From NCBI GenBank assembly GCA_039881045.1, contig JAYWVB010000005.1, positions 682,001 to 746,000 of the forward strand: a stretch of DNA of 64,000 nucleotides, written 5' to 3'. The notes below the pieces were generated by a model. It saw only the letters and a program-made list of their open reading frames with translations. It made no database searches and had not been told where the DNA came from. Numbering within the stretch: the first letter of the stretch is position 1; each line of letters starts with the position of its first letter. This document shows positions 1-10,586 of this stretch, in pieces. Source of the DNA: Chaetomium olivaceum. Taxonomy: Eukaryota; Ascomycota; Sordariomycetes; Sordariales; Chaetomiaceae. Position numbers and translations under genes: made by a program.

Positions 1-20
1 CGCATAAACCCCCTCTCCCT

Positions 21-1595
21 ATGGCCTCCCTCTCGCCTCCCACTCCTACCGCTGCTGCGCTCCTTAGTCTCCCTGCCGAGCTGATCGCCCACATCGCCTC
101 CTTTGTTCCCAAAGAGGACCTCCTCGCCTTCCGCCTTACCAACCGCCAATGCCAACGAACGACGCACCGCGCCTTCACCTCAGCCTTCTTCTCCACCGTC
201 ACCACCGACCTCTGCAAGCACTCGCTCGAGCGCCTCGCACGCCTCGCCAAAGACCCTCACCTCCGCCCGCACATCCGCACCGTCCTCCTCGCCAGCTGCG
301 CCCACGTCGGATGCCCCGGCGCCACCCGCCCCGGGTCAGGCTACCACTGGCGCCGCATCAGCCCGCAGCCCTCATCTAGTGACCCAAACCTGGACCCAAA
401 CCCGGACCCAAACCCGAACCCGTATCCACCACCACCACCACCACCGGCGCGCCTCGACCCGGATCCCACCGCCAACCCAGCCATCGGCCTCCTCCAAACC
501 GCCCTCGCCGCCCTGCCCAACCTGCAAACCCTCAGCATCGACGCAGAGGTCGGAGTCAGCCGGGAACCCCCCGTCATCACGGACGGCACCACAGAAGAAG
601 GGCTCTGCGTGCTCGACGTGATGCACGTCGCGCTGCTGTGCACCGGCACCGGCACCCCAGCGACGGAGGCGGCGGTGGCGGCGGCGGTGGCGGCACGGAG
701 GCTCCGACGGTTCCGCATCTTCCGCACCCACCTCGCGCGGCCGTGGGCGCAGGCCCTCGTGCCACGGGCCGCGCTGGCGCCCGCGTGGGGCGCGGGCCTG
801 GTTGAGTTGGCGCTGGTGGTGCAGACGGTGGCGACGCCGGAGGCGGAGGTCGAGTATTGGGGCCTGATGGCGGCTATGGTCAAACAGGCGAGGGGGTTGA
901 GGAAGTTGGTGTTGGATTGTGCGAGGCGGGGGTTTTATGAGGTTTTGACGGCGGTTTTGTTGGAAGGGGTGGAGCAGGGGGAGGGAGGGGAAGGGGCGAT
1001 GCCGCCGCCGCTGGAGGTGCTGCATATGCAGCATGTGGGGCCAGTGATGAGGGTAGATGTGCTGGCGCGGTTGGTGTTGGGGTTTCGGAGATCGCTGAGG
1101 CATGTGGGTCTGATGGCAGCGGCGGTGGGGGGCGCGAGGGAGTGGAATGGGATGCTTGCGGAGTGGGCGGCTGGGCTGGACTGCTTGCGGTCCTTTCTGC
1201 TGCGCGACCTCAGGGTGACTACTTCACCAGGGGGCATCGTGATGAGGTCGCCGGGGGCGGGGATGCTGGTGTTTGATGGCATCATGGACTGGGCAGGGGA
1301 TGACGGAGTTCCCGACGAAGGGACGGTTGAGTTTACGTCGAACAGGGTAAACCGCGGTAAGCAGTGCGTCAGTGGTTTCCAGTTCGCGTGTGCGGAAGGG
1401 AGGGAGCGAGAGGGGGACGCGCAAAGGGTGCTGGGGAAGCTGGCCGAGGTTGCGAGGCTCGAGGTCAAGCAGAGGAACGACCGGGAGGAAGAAGTCACAG
1501 AATGGACTCACATTGGGACGCGGTTTCTTATCGGAGGGAAGCTGGAGGCGAATTACTCGCCGGTGGTCAAGTCACCTGAGGTGGATATCCCTTGA
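21..1595 (+). CDS. F-box domain protein
   Basis: Single-exon gene of 524 codons. Residues about 14-50 form an F-box: a Leu-Pro-x-Glu-Leu start (LPAELIAHIASFV), followed by DLLAFRLTNRQC, typical of fungal F-box proteins that dock on Skp1 and recruit substrates to an SCF ubiquitin ligase. The rest is leucine-rich and alpha-helical without a repeat I can name, so the substrate is unknown. Around residues 122-143 there is an Asp-Pro-Asn repeat followed by polyproline, encoded by a hexanucleotide repeat and a CCA run. The ATG at 21 lies only 20 bases from the window edge, so an upstream exon cannot be excluded, but the F-box sits at the expected distance from this start. The stop is TGA at 1593-1595. 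No introns are needed. Confidence 0.8.
   Translation: MASLSPPTPTAAALLSLPAELIAHIASFVPKEDLLAFRLTNRQCQRTTHRAFTSAFFSTVTTDLCKHSLERLARLAKDPHLRPHIRTVLLASCAHVGCPGATRPGSGYHWRRISPQPSSSDPNLDPNPDPNPNPYPPPPPPPARLDPDPTANPAIGLLQTALAALPNLQTLSIDAEVGVSREPPVITDGTTEEGLCVLDVMHVALLCTGTGTPATEAAVAAAVAARRLRRFRIFRTHLARPWAQALVPRAALAPAWGAGLVELALVVQTVATPEAEVEYWGLMAAMVKQARGLRKLVLDCARRGFYEVLTAVLLEGVEQGEGGEGAMPPPLEVLHMQHVGPVMRVDVLARLVLGFRRSLRHVGLMAAAVGGAREWNGMLAEWAAGLDCLRSFLLRDLRVTTSPGGIVMRSPGAGMLVFDGIMDWAGDDGVPDEGTVEFTSNRVNRGKQCVSGFQFACAEGREREGDAQRVLGKLAEVARLEVKQRNDREEEVTEWTHIGTRFLIGGKLEANYSPVVKSPEVDIP
381..446 (+). repeat. Short coding tandem repeats in the F-box gene
   Basis: A gacccaaac-type hexamer/12-mer array (381-422) encodes alternating Asp-Pro-Asn, and is followed by a (CCA)n run (426-446) encoding polyproline. 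It is a low-complexity linker likely to vary in length between strains. Confidence 0.8.
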
Positions 1596-2759
1596 TCATT
1601 AAATTGTAAAAAGGAGCCCCGTTCCCCGAAACCAGTCCTGGTTATCTAGATGTCAGTGTTAAGGGGCTTGATGAGGTCGATGGCCGTGATGCGGACTGCT
1701 GGCGAGGACCCGGCTGCTGTTGGTTATGCTCAGCAGCAAACCCTGGCACGTCTGGCACGCGGCGAGGGTTGGGAAGACCACCAGAGTTGGGAGAACCACA
1801 AGGGAGGCGGCGGCAGAAAGCGTCTTGAGCTGTATCGTGGTGTAAACATTGGTGCTGGTCCTGAACAAGGGAGGCACAACCGGCTCAAGTAGCCATGACA
1901 TATCCTCCTTGCGACAGCAGCCTCAGCCCTTCCGATACCTGCACTTTGCCTCTGGGGGCCGAGTGCAGAAGCTGTAAAGGGCTCAGTAGACCCTGGGTTG
2001 TGGCCACAAACCTTCATGTCCCGTTGGATCCGTCTCTGCCACCGGTCACAGCTTCATGGAGGAGGTCCCTGCCGCGGTGGATAGAATGGCATACCTCGAG
2101 CTTACTATCTCCTCTCCCATTCAAGCTAGGCTGCTGACAACACATCATGAAAGACGCGGTGCGTGGTATGCAAAATGAATTTGCTAGCTCCCAAATCCGC
2201 CATATGGCATGATATGATATGTGTATGTACAGTTAGGTTCCGGCAAAACCACAACGGTGTGCCGGGCTTCTGCGGTTCTTATCGTGGGACGTGGCCCCTT
2301 CCCATCGTCCCACCATACCCGTCACTCCGTGGAAAGCTAAACAGACGCCATGCACAAGCCCGTCCCGAGATAATACCGAATGAAGGCAAAACTGGAATAG
2401 GAAGTCAAAAGAAGGGGGAGTTTCGAATCTCGCAAGACAGAAATGATGCCGCTGGCAGCCATGTGGCGCGGTGCTGAAGGCATAATCGCGGAAGCGAAAT
2501 GCCCCGTGGTGGGGACACGCTGTCTCGCAGCGCTTTCTATTTAGCCGCGGATCCGGGGTGTTGAGAGCGACCGCGAACTAGGTGGCAGAATGAGCGAGTG
2601 GCAGGAATTAAGAAGGTCTAAAGTAAGTGGGTATAGAAGTCGTCGCGTGTGTCGTACTCGTCTCGCCGCAGTGTCGGTGGATGGATGGATGTCGGAGGAG
2701 TCCCAGCCTCCGGTGGTGTAGCCCGTGGGCCGGTTGGGTTCAGGTTGATGGGCGCCTGC
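1596..2759. other. Intergenic, 1.16 kb
   Basis: It lies between the stops of the F-box gene and of the convergent coiled-coil gene. I see no conserved protein, RNA gene or repeat here. Several open frames of 60-100 codons exist on both strands but none resembles a known family. Confidence 0.5.
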
Positions 2760-3637
2760 TTAGGCGTCCCGCTCGCGATCGCCGTCTGGTTGGGGGACAA
2801 TTACATAGTCAGCAAAACTCGCGCTCTCGGACAGGGACTTGACAGAGTCCGCGTCGCCCCCCGGTGCAGATGGCTCGTTCGCTCGCGAGGCGGATGCAGG
2901 GCGCGCGCCGGTGCTGGTGCTTGATGCATCAAGGTGCGTCTTCGCTTGCGTTCCTGGCGGCCGGGGGGCGGTTCGGGAGGGGGCAAGAACGGAAGGCGCA
3001 AATTCACCTTCACTTCCCGCAGGGGTGGGCGGGAGTGCACCCGGGACGGCGGGCTGTCCTTGCCTGGCGGTGCCGGGACGGCTGCCGGCATGCTTCTGCT
3101 GTTGCTGCTCTCGCACGGGGAGGGTCGAGGCGTTGGCTGTCTTGGAGCTGCTGCCGGCGGCGATGGGGCTGGCTTGTCCCTTTAGCCTCGCTTCCATCTC
3201 GCGGATGCGGGCCTCGAGGGCCTCAAGCTCAGAGGTCTGGGTGTTGATTTGTTGCTTCCTGCATGGCGTCGGATCAGATCAGCGATTGTTTGCCAGGATT
3301 CGGGTGTGGCGTCGCGGTTGGCAGGCTGTCGGCGGGGTTTTTGTGGTGCTGGGTTTGGCGGGTAACTGACCGCTTGTCTACCTTCTCGTCGAGGTCCGCG
3401 ACGCTGTTATCGATGCGGAATATGTCCATCAACTCCTGTGAAAACATCTGGGCGACGGTGCTGCCAGGGTTGCGATAAAAGTCAGCGTTTCGTCGCGTTA
3501 CGGGCAATTCCCCTCCTTTAAATGGGGAAGATAGGGGACGCGACGCACGATTGCGGGCGGCGGGCGTTCGGCTTCCACTCGCGGTCCATCTCTTCGTCGG
3601 ACATGGTCACGGCTCCGGCGGCGGCGGCGTTGGACAT
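2760..3637 (-). CDS. Small coiled-coil protein, unrecognised
   Basis: Three-exon gene, 225 codons. Exons on the minus strand are 3637-3549, 3460-3371 and 3258-2760. The introns (88 and 112 nt) have GTGCGT and GTCAGT donors and CAG acceptors, and splicing restores a single frame. The acidic start (MSDEEMDREW follows an Ala-rich leader) leads into TVAQMFSQELMDIFRI and then a heptad-like stretch (residues about 48-82, including SELEALEARIREMEARL) that should form a coiled coil. The C-terminal half is Pro/Ser/Ala-rich with a short Gln run and looks disordered, ending in an acidic tail. I do not recognise the family. The coiled coil and disordered tail suggest a scaffold or adaptor, which is inference only. 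The gene model rests on frame and splice-site consistency. Confidence 0.6.
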
Positions 3638-4815
3638 GGCGAGAATTATAGGTATGCTTGAGTAGATGGATTTGCGAGGGAGAGGTGTGCGTCGATGTGT
3701 CGGTGCGTGGGTTGCGAGGAAGTTGTGAATGGCAAGAGAGCAAGGCTCAGGTCGAGGTGGGTTCGGGGGAGATGGCCTTGATCAAGTGCTAATTAATCAA
3801 CGCCCGAAAGACTTCCCGGGCGGGCTGGGTGGTCCAAAATCGTTAGCGTCACAGTGCGGGCGCCGCATGAGATGCACGAACTGCGGGGCCCTCCTGACAG
3901 CCTGGAAAACGCCTTGACCAATCCAGGGATGGTCTCCTGGCTGGGCCTGGCAGGTCAGGGGCTGCAGACGGGAGCATGGCATGGCAATGTGCGATGCGCC
4001 TTGGAGATCTCGGTTGGCCCAAAAAGCCGACCACTGACGGCTCTCTTCGGCACGGCCACGGGTTGCGGCAATGTGACCGAAAAAGGGGCTTATAAAATCC
4101 AGGAGACCTCGATGGGCCAAATCACGCAGCGAATGCACTCGACTTTTTCTTATCAAGGGTCCATTCAGCCCCTCCTTTTACTCCCTTCGGAAGCATTCTG
4201 ATGCGTCTTGATGCGTCTTGATGCGTCCTGCTGCAGCCCCTCTCTGCTGACTCGGTCCGACGGCACCGGCCACAGGGTAAAAGTTACAGGGCACCCAAGA
4301 CAACACCCATGGGGGAACACCCGCCTTCCGTCATTTTCGGGACAACCTGGGGAGGCAAGCATGCCCTGGCCCATGAAAAAAAGACCAAGATCGGCCGCTA
4401 AAATGCGGTTTCTGTGGGGGCGACACGGTCGCTTTACGGTGGCATCCTTGAGATGATCCAAATCTCTGTGCAAACTTTCGAGGTGGCATCGCGGGGGATT
4501 GGCAAAAAAAGGCATGATGTCTTCATTTCTGGTGACCCTCCTGCGCCAAACTGAGCAAAGTGAGAGCGAGCGCGTTTGGGTTGCTGGAATGGTTGTTTTG
4601 TGTGACCCTAGACTTTTGCAGATTTCGGTCGGCCTTCCCTCGCCAGGTCAGCCCAAGCGCGCGTCCACAGCAAGGTAACGAGGTAGCTTCACTACAAATT
4701 ACTTTAACACGACCTAAAGTAACCAACACCTTGCACCTGAATATGTACGTACTCTTCCCTATTGAAATCAAAATTGAGGTACAGAAAGCTAGTTCATATA
4801 ATCTGTCAAAAATCA
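3638..4815. other. Intergenic, 1.18 kb
   Basis: Upstream of the coiled-coil gene and downstream of the arginase-fold gene. It contains a perfect/near-perfect 10-bp triplicate at 4201-4230. Open frames on both strands near 3.8-4.5 kb show no family resemblance. Nothing else is recognisable. Confidence 0.45.
4201..4230. repeat. 10-bp tandem triplicate
   Basis: The unit atgcgtcttg occurs three times head-to-tail, the third copy with one substitution. Confidence 0.85.
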
Positions 4816-5826
4816 CTACTCCCTTGACTGGAGCACACCTCTTCGCCTTAAACCATCCAGCACCCCTTCGACCGCCTTGACAGAAAGCTTCGCAAGTCGT
4901 TGAGCCGATTCATCCCCGTCACACTCCGGGTCGAACGCGGCGATAGTCAACGCCATCGGGATCGTCCGCTCCGAGATGGCCGCCATGCAGCCCGTGATAT
5001 CTTCCTCGAACAACCCGCCAGCACACGCAAACGGATTTGCCTTGCCCAAACTAGCATCAAAAACATCCACATCAAGATGAACCAACATTGCCGTCTCACC
5101 CCCCTCAGCACCAAACCTCTCTCCCAGCTCCTTCCTCACTCCAGCCGCAAAATCAACCCTCCTCTTCGCATCCCCCCAAACAATTCCCATCCCGGACCCT
5201 TCCACCCTTGCCCTTTCCACCTCATTCACATCCCTCATTCCGCAATGCATCACCCTCTTTAACAACCACGGCCGAAACCCCGGCACCGTCGCCATCAACC
5301 CCTTCCAACACTCCCCCGCCATCATCGCGATCCCCTGACTATCAAAATACCCACTGACCATCGAATCCGGCACGTTGTAATCATCATGCGCATCAAACCA
5401 CACACACCCCAACCCATCCTCACCACCACCCTCCCCCGTCCCGCGAACTAGTAGTAGCTCAGCCGAACCCGACAACCCAGCCGCCACGCCGACACTAATA
5501 CAACAATTCCCCGCCAGCACGATGGGAAAAGAAGCCGCGTTGCGCGCGGCGGTCACCGCGAGGGCGACGCGCCGGATGAGCTCGAAGGTGCGGCCGATTT
5601 CGCCTTCGAAATCGTCCTGCACGGGCGGGATTTCGAGTTCGTGGACGGGTAAACGATATTGCTTCTGGAGGAGGGATAGCAGGCCACCGCCGCCGCCGCC
5701 ATCGCCGGATTTTTTGAGGTAGTCGGGTCCTTCGCTGACGCGGCTGCGGTGGATGGGGCTGGCGCGGAGGCCGACGTGGTAGGGGACGGTTATGAGGGTG
5801 AGGGAGGTGAGCGGTTGGGGTGGCAT
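4816..5826 (-). CDS. Arginase/agmatinase-fold protein (ureohydrolase superfamily)
   Basis: Single exon, 336 codons from the ATG at 5826. The frame is open 53 codons further upstream, but that extension has no homology-like content. Ureohydrolase landmarks are in order: AGNCCISVG (about residues 97-105) where the family normally has GG(N/D)HS; WFDAHDDYN (about 137-145), the canonical metal-binding DAHxD; and HLDVDVFDA (about 246-254), corresponding to SxDxDxxDP. The fold and most Mn ligands are therefore present, but the first His ligand is replaced by Cys and the SxD serine by His. Known members hydrolyse guanidino compounds using a Mn2+ pair; a non-standard substrate or altered metal site is inference. 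It is not a standard arginase by sequence. Confidence 0.75.
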   Translation of the reverse strand: MPPQPLTSLTLITVPYHVGLRASPIHRSRVSEGPDYLKKSGDGGGGGGLLSLLQKQYRLPVHELEIPPVQDDFEGEIGRTFELIRRVALAVTAARNAASFPIVLAGNCCISVGVAAGLSGSAELLLVRGTGEGGGEDGLGCVWFDAHDDYNVPDSMVSGYFDSQGIAMMAGECWKGLMATVPGFRPWLLKRVMHCGMRDVNEVERARVEGSGMGIVWGDAKRRVDFAAGVRKELGERFGAEGGETAMLVHLDVDVFDASLGKANPFACAGGLFEEDITGCMAAISERTIPMALTIAAFDPECDGDESAQRLAKLSVKAVEGVLDGLRRRGVLQSRE

Positions 5827-7468
5827 GGTGTGGTGGTGTCGAACTTGGTGTTTTGAGATGGGGGGTAGGGGGTTGGGTGACTGGAAGAAATAGCTAAGGT
5901 ATGGTAGGTAACTCGGGTTACACGGTTGTCGGTTGCTCTGGGGTTCAATGTGTGGGTTGAACACAACATGACATGAGTTTACCAACGGCGTCTTGGCGCT
6001 GTGAGGTTTTGGTCGGATGACTCAATGCGGAGTCAAGACAGCAAGGGATATGGAGTCGGTTGAACTATTCCCGGTGCTGACATCCCCGGGTCTAGGGTGC
6101 TGCCCGCTCCCACGCCGACCTTGGAGAAGCGTGGTTGTCTCGCCTTGTTGATTTCATCTGCTGTGACATGAAAATGTAAACCGCGGCGGCCTAAGTGGAC
6201 ATACTGTCGAGACCCTCAAGCTTGGGCTGGATTGTCTGACAGGAAAGGGAGATCAAACCCTTCGCCGTAACAGTGATGATATCAAGTTAAGGCCCGTAGA
6301 AGCGGAGCTGGGAGCTGGGAATTGAATTGAAGTAAGGTCGTTGAACAAGTTATCGTGTCAGCCTCTATGCGGCCACCGAGGCCAAGGGTTTAAGGTTGTC
6401 ATTGTGCTGCGTCGCTGCTCAATCCAGCGGAGTCGGACCAGGTACCGCTCTAGATATGCAAATAACTCTCACTTGGCTCTCCCGGGACGTCTAGGAGAGG
6501 TTTGGCCGTTCCACAGCTGGTTGATCTGTTCGAAAGGGACAAAGTGACTGTACGGTATAGGGTAAGGAGTAGTAGCGAGGTTAAGCGGAGGAGAGTGGGG
6601 GGTGGTAATGTTATTTGTAAGATTTTGGTGGCGATGGAGAGGTAGAGAGATGTGATATGGAAGGCGGCGAGCGGGCGTTTTGGCAAGAGTTGGAAAGATG
6701 GAGTGGGAGGGGGGGCGGTAATTAGAAGGTCTTTGGGGAAGGGATGATGATGTAGAGAAGGGGGGGTATTATAGTGGATAAACGGGGGAAGAGAGGGGTT
6801 AGGAGGAAGATTGAGGGACGATTTACATAGTAGGAGGGTGGTTGGTCGGTCGAAATAGAGTTTGGACTACAAAGTAGCTTTAGGGAGTATAAATGGGAAA
6901 TGGAGGGCGGGCAGAGTCATCGCTTTACGTACACTGGTGAGCAGCCTATTGGTCTCCTTCACTGCGAATATCCATCCCATACGGCGAGGAGCTCATGTAC
7001 CGTCCTGTATGAAGGCAGCTCTGGGGCCATGGTAAGAACTCCAACTCAACAATAAAACGACGCCTTTTCCAGCAGAGAAAAGACTTAACTACGATAGAAA
7101 GCTTTTGTAAATGTTCTCATTTATCACATTTTCCTTCATTTTGAACCGTTGTTGGGCGATCGAGGTCGGGAACTTCTCCTTTTGAACCAGGGTCACCTAT
7201 AAGCGCCGCGCTAACGAACAAATCAGGATTGCACTGTCGGTAACCGAATAGCTATTGGCTGATATAAATCAATTCCCGGCGGCAGCTGACAAATTAGCAG
7301 ATCCGGTTGGAGCTTGGCCAACGTTTCCTCCATGTATCGAGCAGAGTTATCTTCTCGTTCTCGCAACCCCGCAGTTTGCTGAGCCAATTTTCCCTCTTAA
7401 ACTTTAGTTGTCAACAGAGCCGATTGTCCAAAACCCCTAGGACCCAATCATCACAGAAGCTTTCAGAC
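5827..7468. other. Intergenic, 1.6 kb, with polypurine stretch
   Basis: It lies between divergently transcribed genes (arginase-fold on minus, PigL_N protein on plus), so it should hold both promoters. Its notable content is the purine-biased stretch at about 6540-6860, annotated separately. No protein-coding signal was recognised. Confidence 0.5.
6540..6860 (+). repeat. Polypurine-biased tract
   Basis: For about 320 bases the plus strand is dominated by G and A (many gggag, ggaag, agagg words and runs of 6-7 G). This is low-complexity DNA able in principle to form triplex, R-loop or G-quadruplex structures. It is not tandemly repeated in a clean unit. Confidence 0.6.
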
Positions 7469-8836
7469 ATGGCGGATCCCTTGAGTGTTACAGCATCGGT
7501 GCTAGCTATTGTTACAGCCGCCATCCAGACAACGAAGTCGCTCTCCGCGACGGTGAAGCGCTACAAAGGCCGCGACCAGACGTTAAATAGGCTGCAACAT
7601 GAGCTTGAAGATCTCACCAATATCCTCACCTCGCTGGGGGAAGCTGCCGAGGCCGATAAGTCAATGTCTGCTCTGCTGGAAGGACCTGTGCTTCGATGCA
7701 GTCAAGTATGCCGAGAGTTCGAGGACGCGATGGAAAAGTTCAACGGAAAGACGAAGGCGGGACTAAGAGACTGGGCAAGGATGGAATTTATGAGGGGCGA
7801 CATCCGTGATTTCATGGACACAATTGCGAGTTACAAGTCGACAATTATGGTCGGCTTGGGTACTATCACCATGTCAGTTGCTTACCCCTAGGTACATTGG
7901 CCTACTTACAACTTCGGCTAACCATCCATCAGGCGCCACTCTAAACTCAGTTCTGAAGTGCTTGAAGGTTACAGTGAGATGATCAAAGATACATCTTACA
8001 ATCTCGAGATCCGTCTCCAGCGCGTCGAGGAATCTCTCCGTAACGACAGCACAGGCGTCGGAACAAATGTCGACTTGCAGGACGAGAGAGAGGTGACAAG
8101 ACAATGCCTTCGCATTTGTCAAGATGCCCAGTCCTATCTCAAATCCTTGCAAGACAGCCAAGCCTCACTGAGACCGGAAGCGGCTTCAAGTCCTGCAGGT
8201 ACAAGTGCTATGCAGGACCAGTTTGACGCCGAAGTCATGACGATTCACGCGCTAAACGAAAGTCGACGCAAGATCATACAAACTATCAGCCACCTTCAAG
8301 AACGCCTTCTTTCTGCCACGTCAATCCAAGGGGCTGAACGCGAACGTCAGATGTCACAATTGCGCGAGGATCTCAGCGTCTCGAAGCAATGTTTGGAAGT
8401 GTGTCAGACGGCAACCGCCCAAGTGCATCATCATCGGAGGATACACACTGTTGGGGAAGTAATTGCCGATGATGATGCAGATCAAATAGTGGTCACAACT
8501 TTCGCCGACCTCTTTGATGTCAGAAAGGTATTAGCCAAGAATCGGTCAACACAGCTTGTTGGCTCGATGACAGCAGAGACACTTCAGCAGGTGTCTAGGG
8601 ATCGTTATAACAGCCGGTTCGGCGCCGTGACTGGCGACCTCGGGCGCGTACAAACCGGCACCGCTGCCCCACCTCCTAATCTTGGAACCCGTGAGGGCAG
8701 CAGACGACAGCCAGATTCAGTCACAACCAACAGGCAGCCGGCAAGTGCGGAAATGCCACGTGGCAGTCCGTCCCCGAATGAGGCGAGGAAACGCACGGCT
8801 GAAGCTGAAAGTGTGAAAATGGAATATGAGCAATAG
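7469..8836 (+). CDS. PigL_N/Fungal_N-type domain protein (stand-alone)
   Basis: Two exons, 7469-7872 and 7933-8836, with a 60-nt intron (GTCAGT...CAG); 435 codons. The start MADPLSVTASVLAIV and the helical stretch that follows (LQHELEDLTNIL, residues about 40-51) are typical of the fungal N-terminal domain found on many NLR-type proteins and on stand-alone proteins (PigL_N/Fungal_N type). The middle carries two related Cys-containing helices (TRQCLRICQDAQ and SKQCLEVCQTAT), a pattern common in this family, followed by TVGEVIADDDADQIVV and a basic, disordered C-terminus. No NTPase or repeat domain follows. In NLRs this domain is thought to signal or recruit partners; the function of stand-alone copies is unknown. 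The ATG at 7469 is chosen because the domain begins immediately there. Confidence 0.75.
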
Positions 8837-9549
8837 TGGTCCAATCTATCAATGCCAACTGCTAGCCTGTCATATAGTCGTCATAGTCGTCACGTCTCGA
8901 TCGAGTGTTGATGTTTAGTGAATCGCAAGTGACCAATAGTTTGGAGCAGTACGGGAGCTTATTAGCATCGTGCAATGTATCAAGCGAGGGTGCAGTTTCC
9001 TAGTACCTGATAACAACTACTGTTAACTGTAACATATAAATCATAAACCAACTATGATTAAACTGGAAAACAGCTAACCTAGACAATCCTGTCGCCTCCT
9101 GGCAAGTGAGGGCATTATGGCCAGGGCTTGCGACCCAGCCAAATCCTCCCGGCACAACCGCAGCCGACGATGTCACCATATGCGCCTCCTAAGCTGCTCG
9201 TGGGATAGTTCGCGAGCAAGAAATTGGTATTCCTGCAAGCCACCTCGAAGGCTTATTCAGCGTGAAGCATATATAGAGCGGAAAACGGAATAATTAGCAA
9301 CCTGTGCGGTTTCATTTACATTGGATTAGTATGAGATTTAAGTATTACTTATCAAGCACCCTACTAATCATTATGACAAATGCATATCTCGAGTTACCTA
9401 GTAGTTACTGTCCTCGTTACCATCCAAAGATATAAAATCTTTGTCCAGCCGTTCTCAACACTACGAGTGTCTTGTAAGTACATACCACACGTTTCACGTG
9501 CATCAATTACATCAGAACCACTGCGAACCGACGACTAACAAAACAAAAC
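8837..9549. other. Intergenic, 0.7 kb
   Basis: AT-richer spacer. It contains a TATAAAA at 9431-9437 about 115 bases upstream of the ATG at 9550, and a good GTAAGT donor-like site at 9475 that might belong to a 5' UTR intron. Nothing else is seen. Confidence 0.5.
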
Positions 9550-10586
9550 ATGCATCTTCCAAACCTCCTCTCCTCCTCCTCACTGTCGCCGTCCTCCCCG
9601 CAATCTCAGCCGCCCCGACCACCTCCTCAACTACACACCCATCCTCCGTCATCAAGACCACCAAGATCACCCCGTCCTACTGGCGCGCGACTTTCTCAGA
9701 CCCGCCGCTCAACGTCCAGTACGACGCTTTCTTCCGCGCCTTCTATGCGCTCGTCGACCAGATTACGAGCGACCCGGACGTGAAGGTGGTCGTGTTTGAC
9801 TCGAGCTCCAAATCCTTCTTCTCCAACCACGTCGACCTGCTCGGCTCGCTAAACCCGGACCTGTGGCCGGGTAACCCGCGCTACTGGGACGGCATTGAGC
9901 GGCTCGCGAAGGCACCCGTGCTCACCATTGCGGCCATCCGGGGTATCGCGCAGAATGCCGGGGCCGAGATCGCGGCTGTGTTGGACGTGAGATTTGCAAG
10001 TAAGGAGAAGGCGAGTTTCGTGCAGGGCGAGGTTGGGTTTGGTGAGTGAAGATGGCGAGGTGCTTGCTTGTTTTTGAGGAGACTGACAGCATGCGTGATA
10101 GGAGGCAATCCTGGCGGCGGAGGCATCGAACTACTATCTCGTCTCGTCGGGCGTAGTCGGGCGCTCGAGATTGTGCTCGGGGCGGACAGACTGGACGCGG
10201 ACACAGCTGCGCTCTACGGGTGTATGTGTTTTCTTTCTGTTCACATCAAAAGAGTTGGAATCTGACACACAAAAACAGGGATCAACCGGGCTATCCCCGA
10301 TGCCCAGTTCGACAAGTTTGTCGACCAGTATGCCCGCCGGGTCGCTGGCTGGGACCACTTCGCCATCGCTGCGGCCAAGAAACTCATTAATGGGCGCACC
10401 GGATTCCCCACAGCGGCACAGCAACAGGAAAGCTTCAACTCTTTCTTGGCCGATGTCGCCCAGGGGTCAGTTGCCGCGCGTCTAAAGGCCTTGGGCGAAG
10501 CTGGGCTACAAACAAGCGAAAAGTTCGAGATTAATCTTCCCGATGAGGAACTAAAGTTCGTCGGTGGCGGACCATGGAAAGTGTAG
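9550..10586 (+). CDS. Crotonase-fold (enoyl-CoA hydratase/isomerase) protein with signal-like leader, frame broken at N-terminus
   Basis: Exons are 9550-10041, 10102-10221 and 10279-10586 (introns 60 and 57 nt; donors GTGAGT and GTATGT). The mature part has a crotonase core: YWRATFSDPPLN, VKVVVFDSS, KAPVLTIAAIRG, NAGAEIAAVLDVRFAS, EVGFGGNPGGGG, and YGWINRAIP, the last a family hallmark recovered only after splicing. The conserved FAS and GFG...P-GG positions are present. The only plausible start, ATG at 9550, is out of frame with the core. The shift falls in the CTC repeat at 9564-9582, exactly where a Leu-rich signal peptide ending in AISAAP would be encoded. A one-base loss or two-base gain there would explain it. 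Substrate is unknown. Secretion of a crotonase-fold protein would be unusual. Confidence 0.65.

Noticed and set aside
341..1511. Long open frames opposite and alongside the F-box gene
   Set aside because: GC-rich shadow frames; no domain, and poly-Trp or polyproline content reflects the repeat in the real gene.
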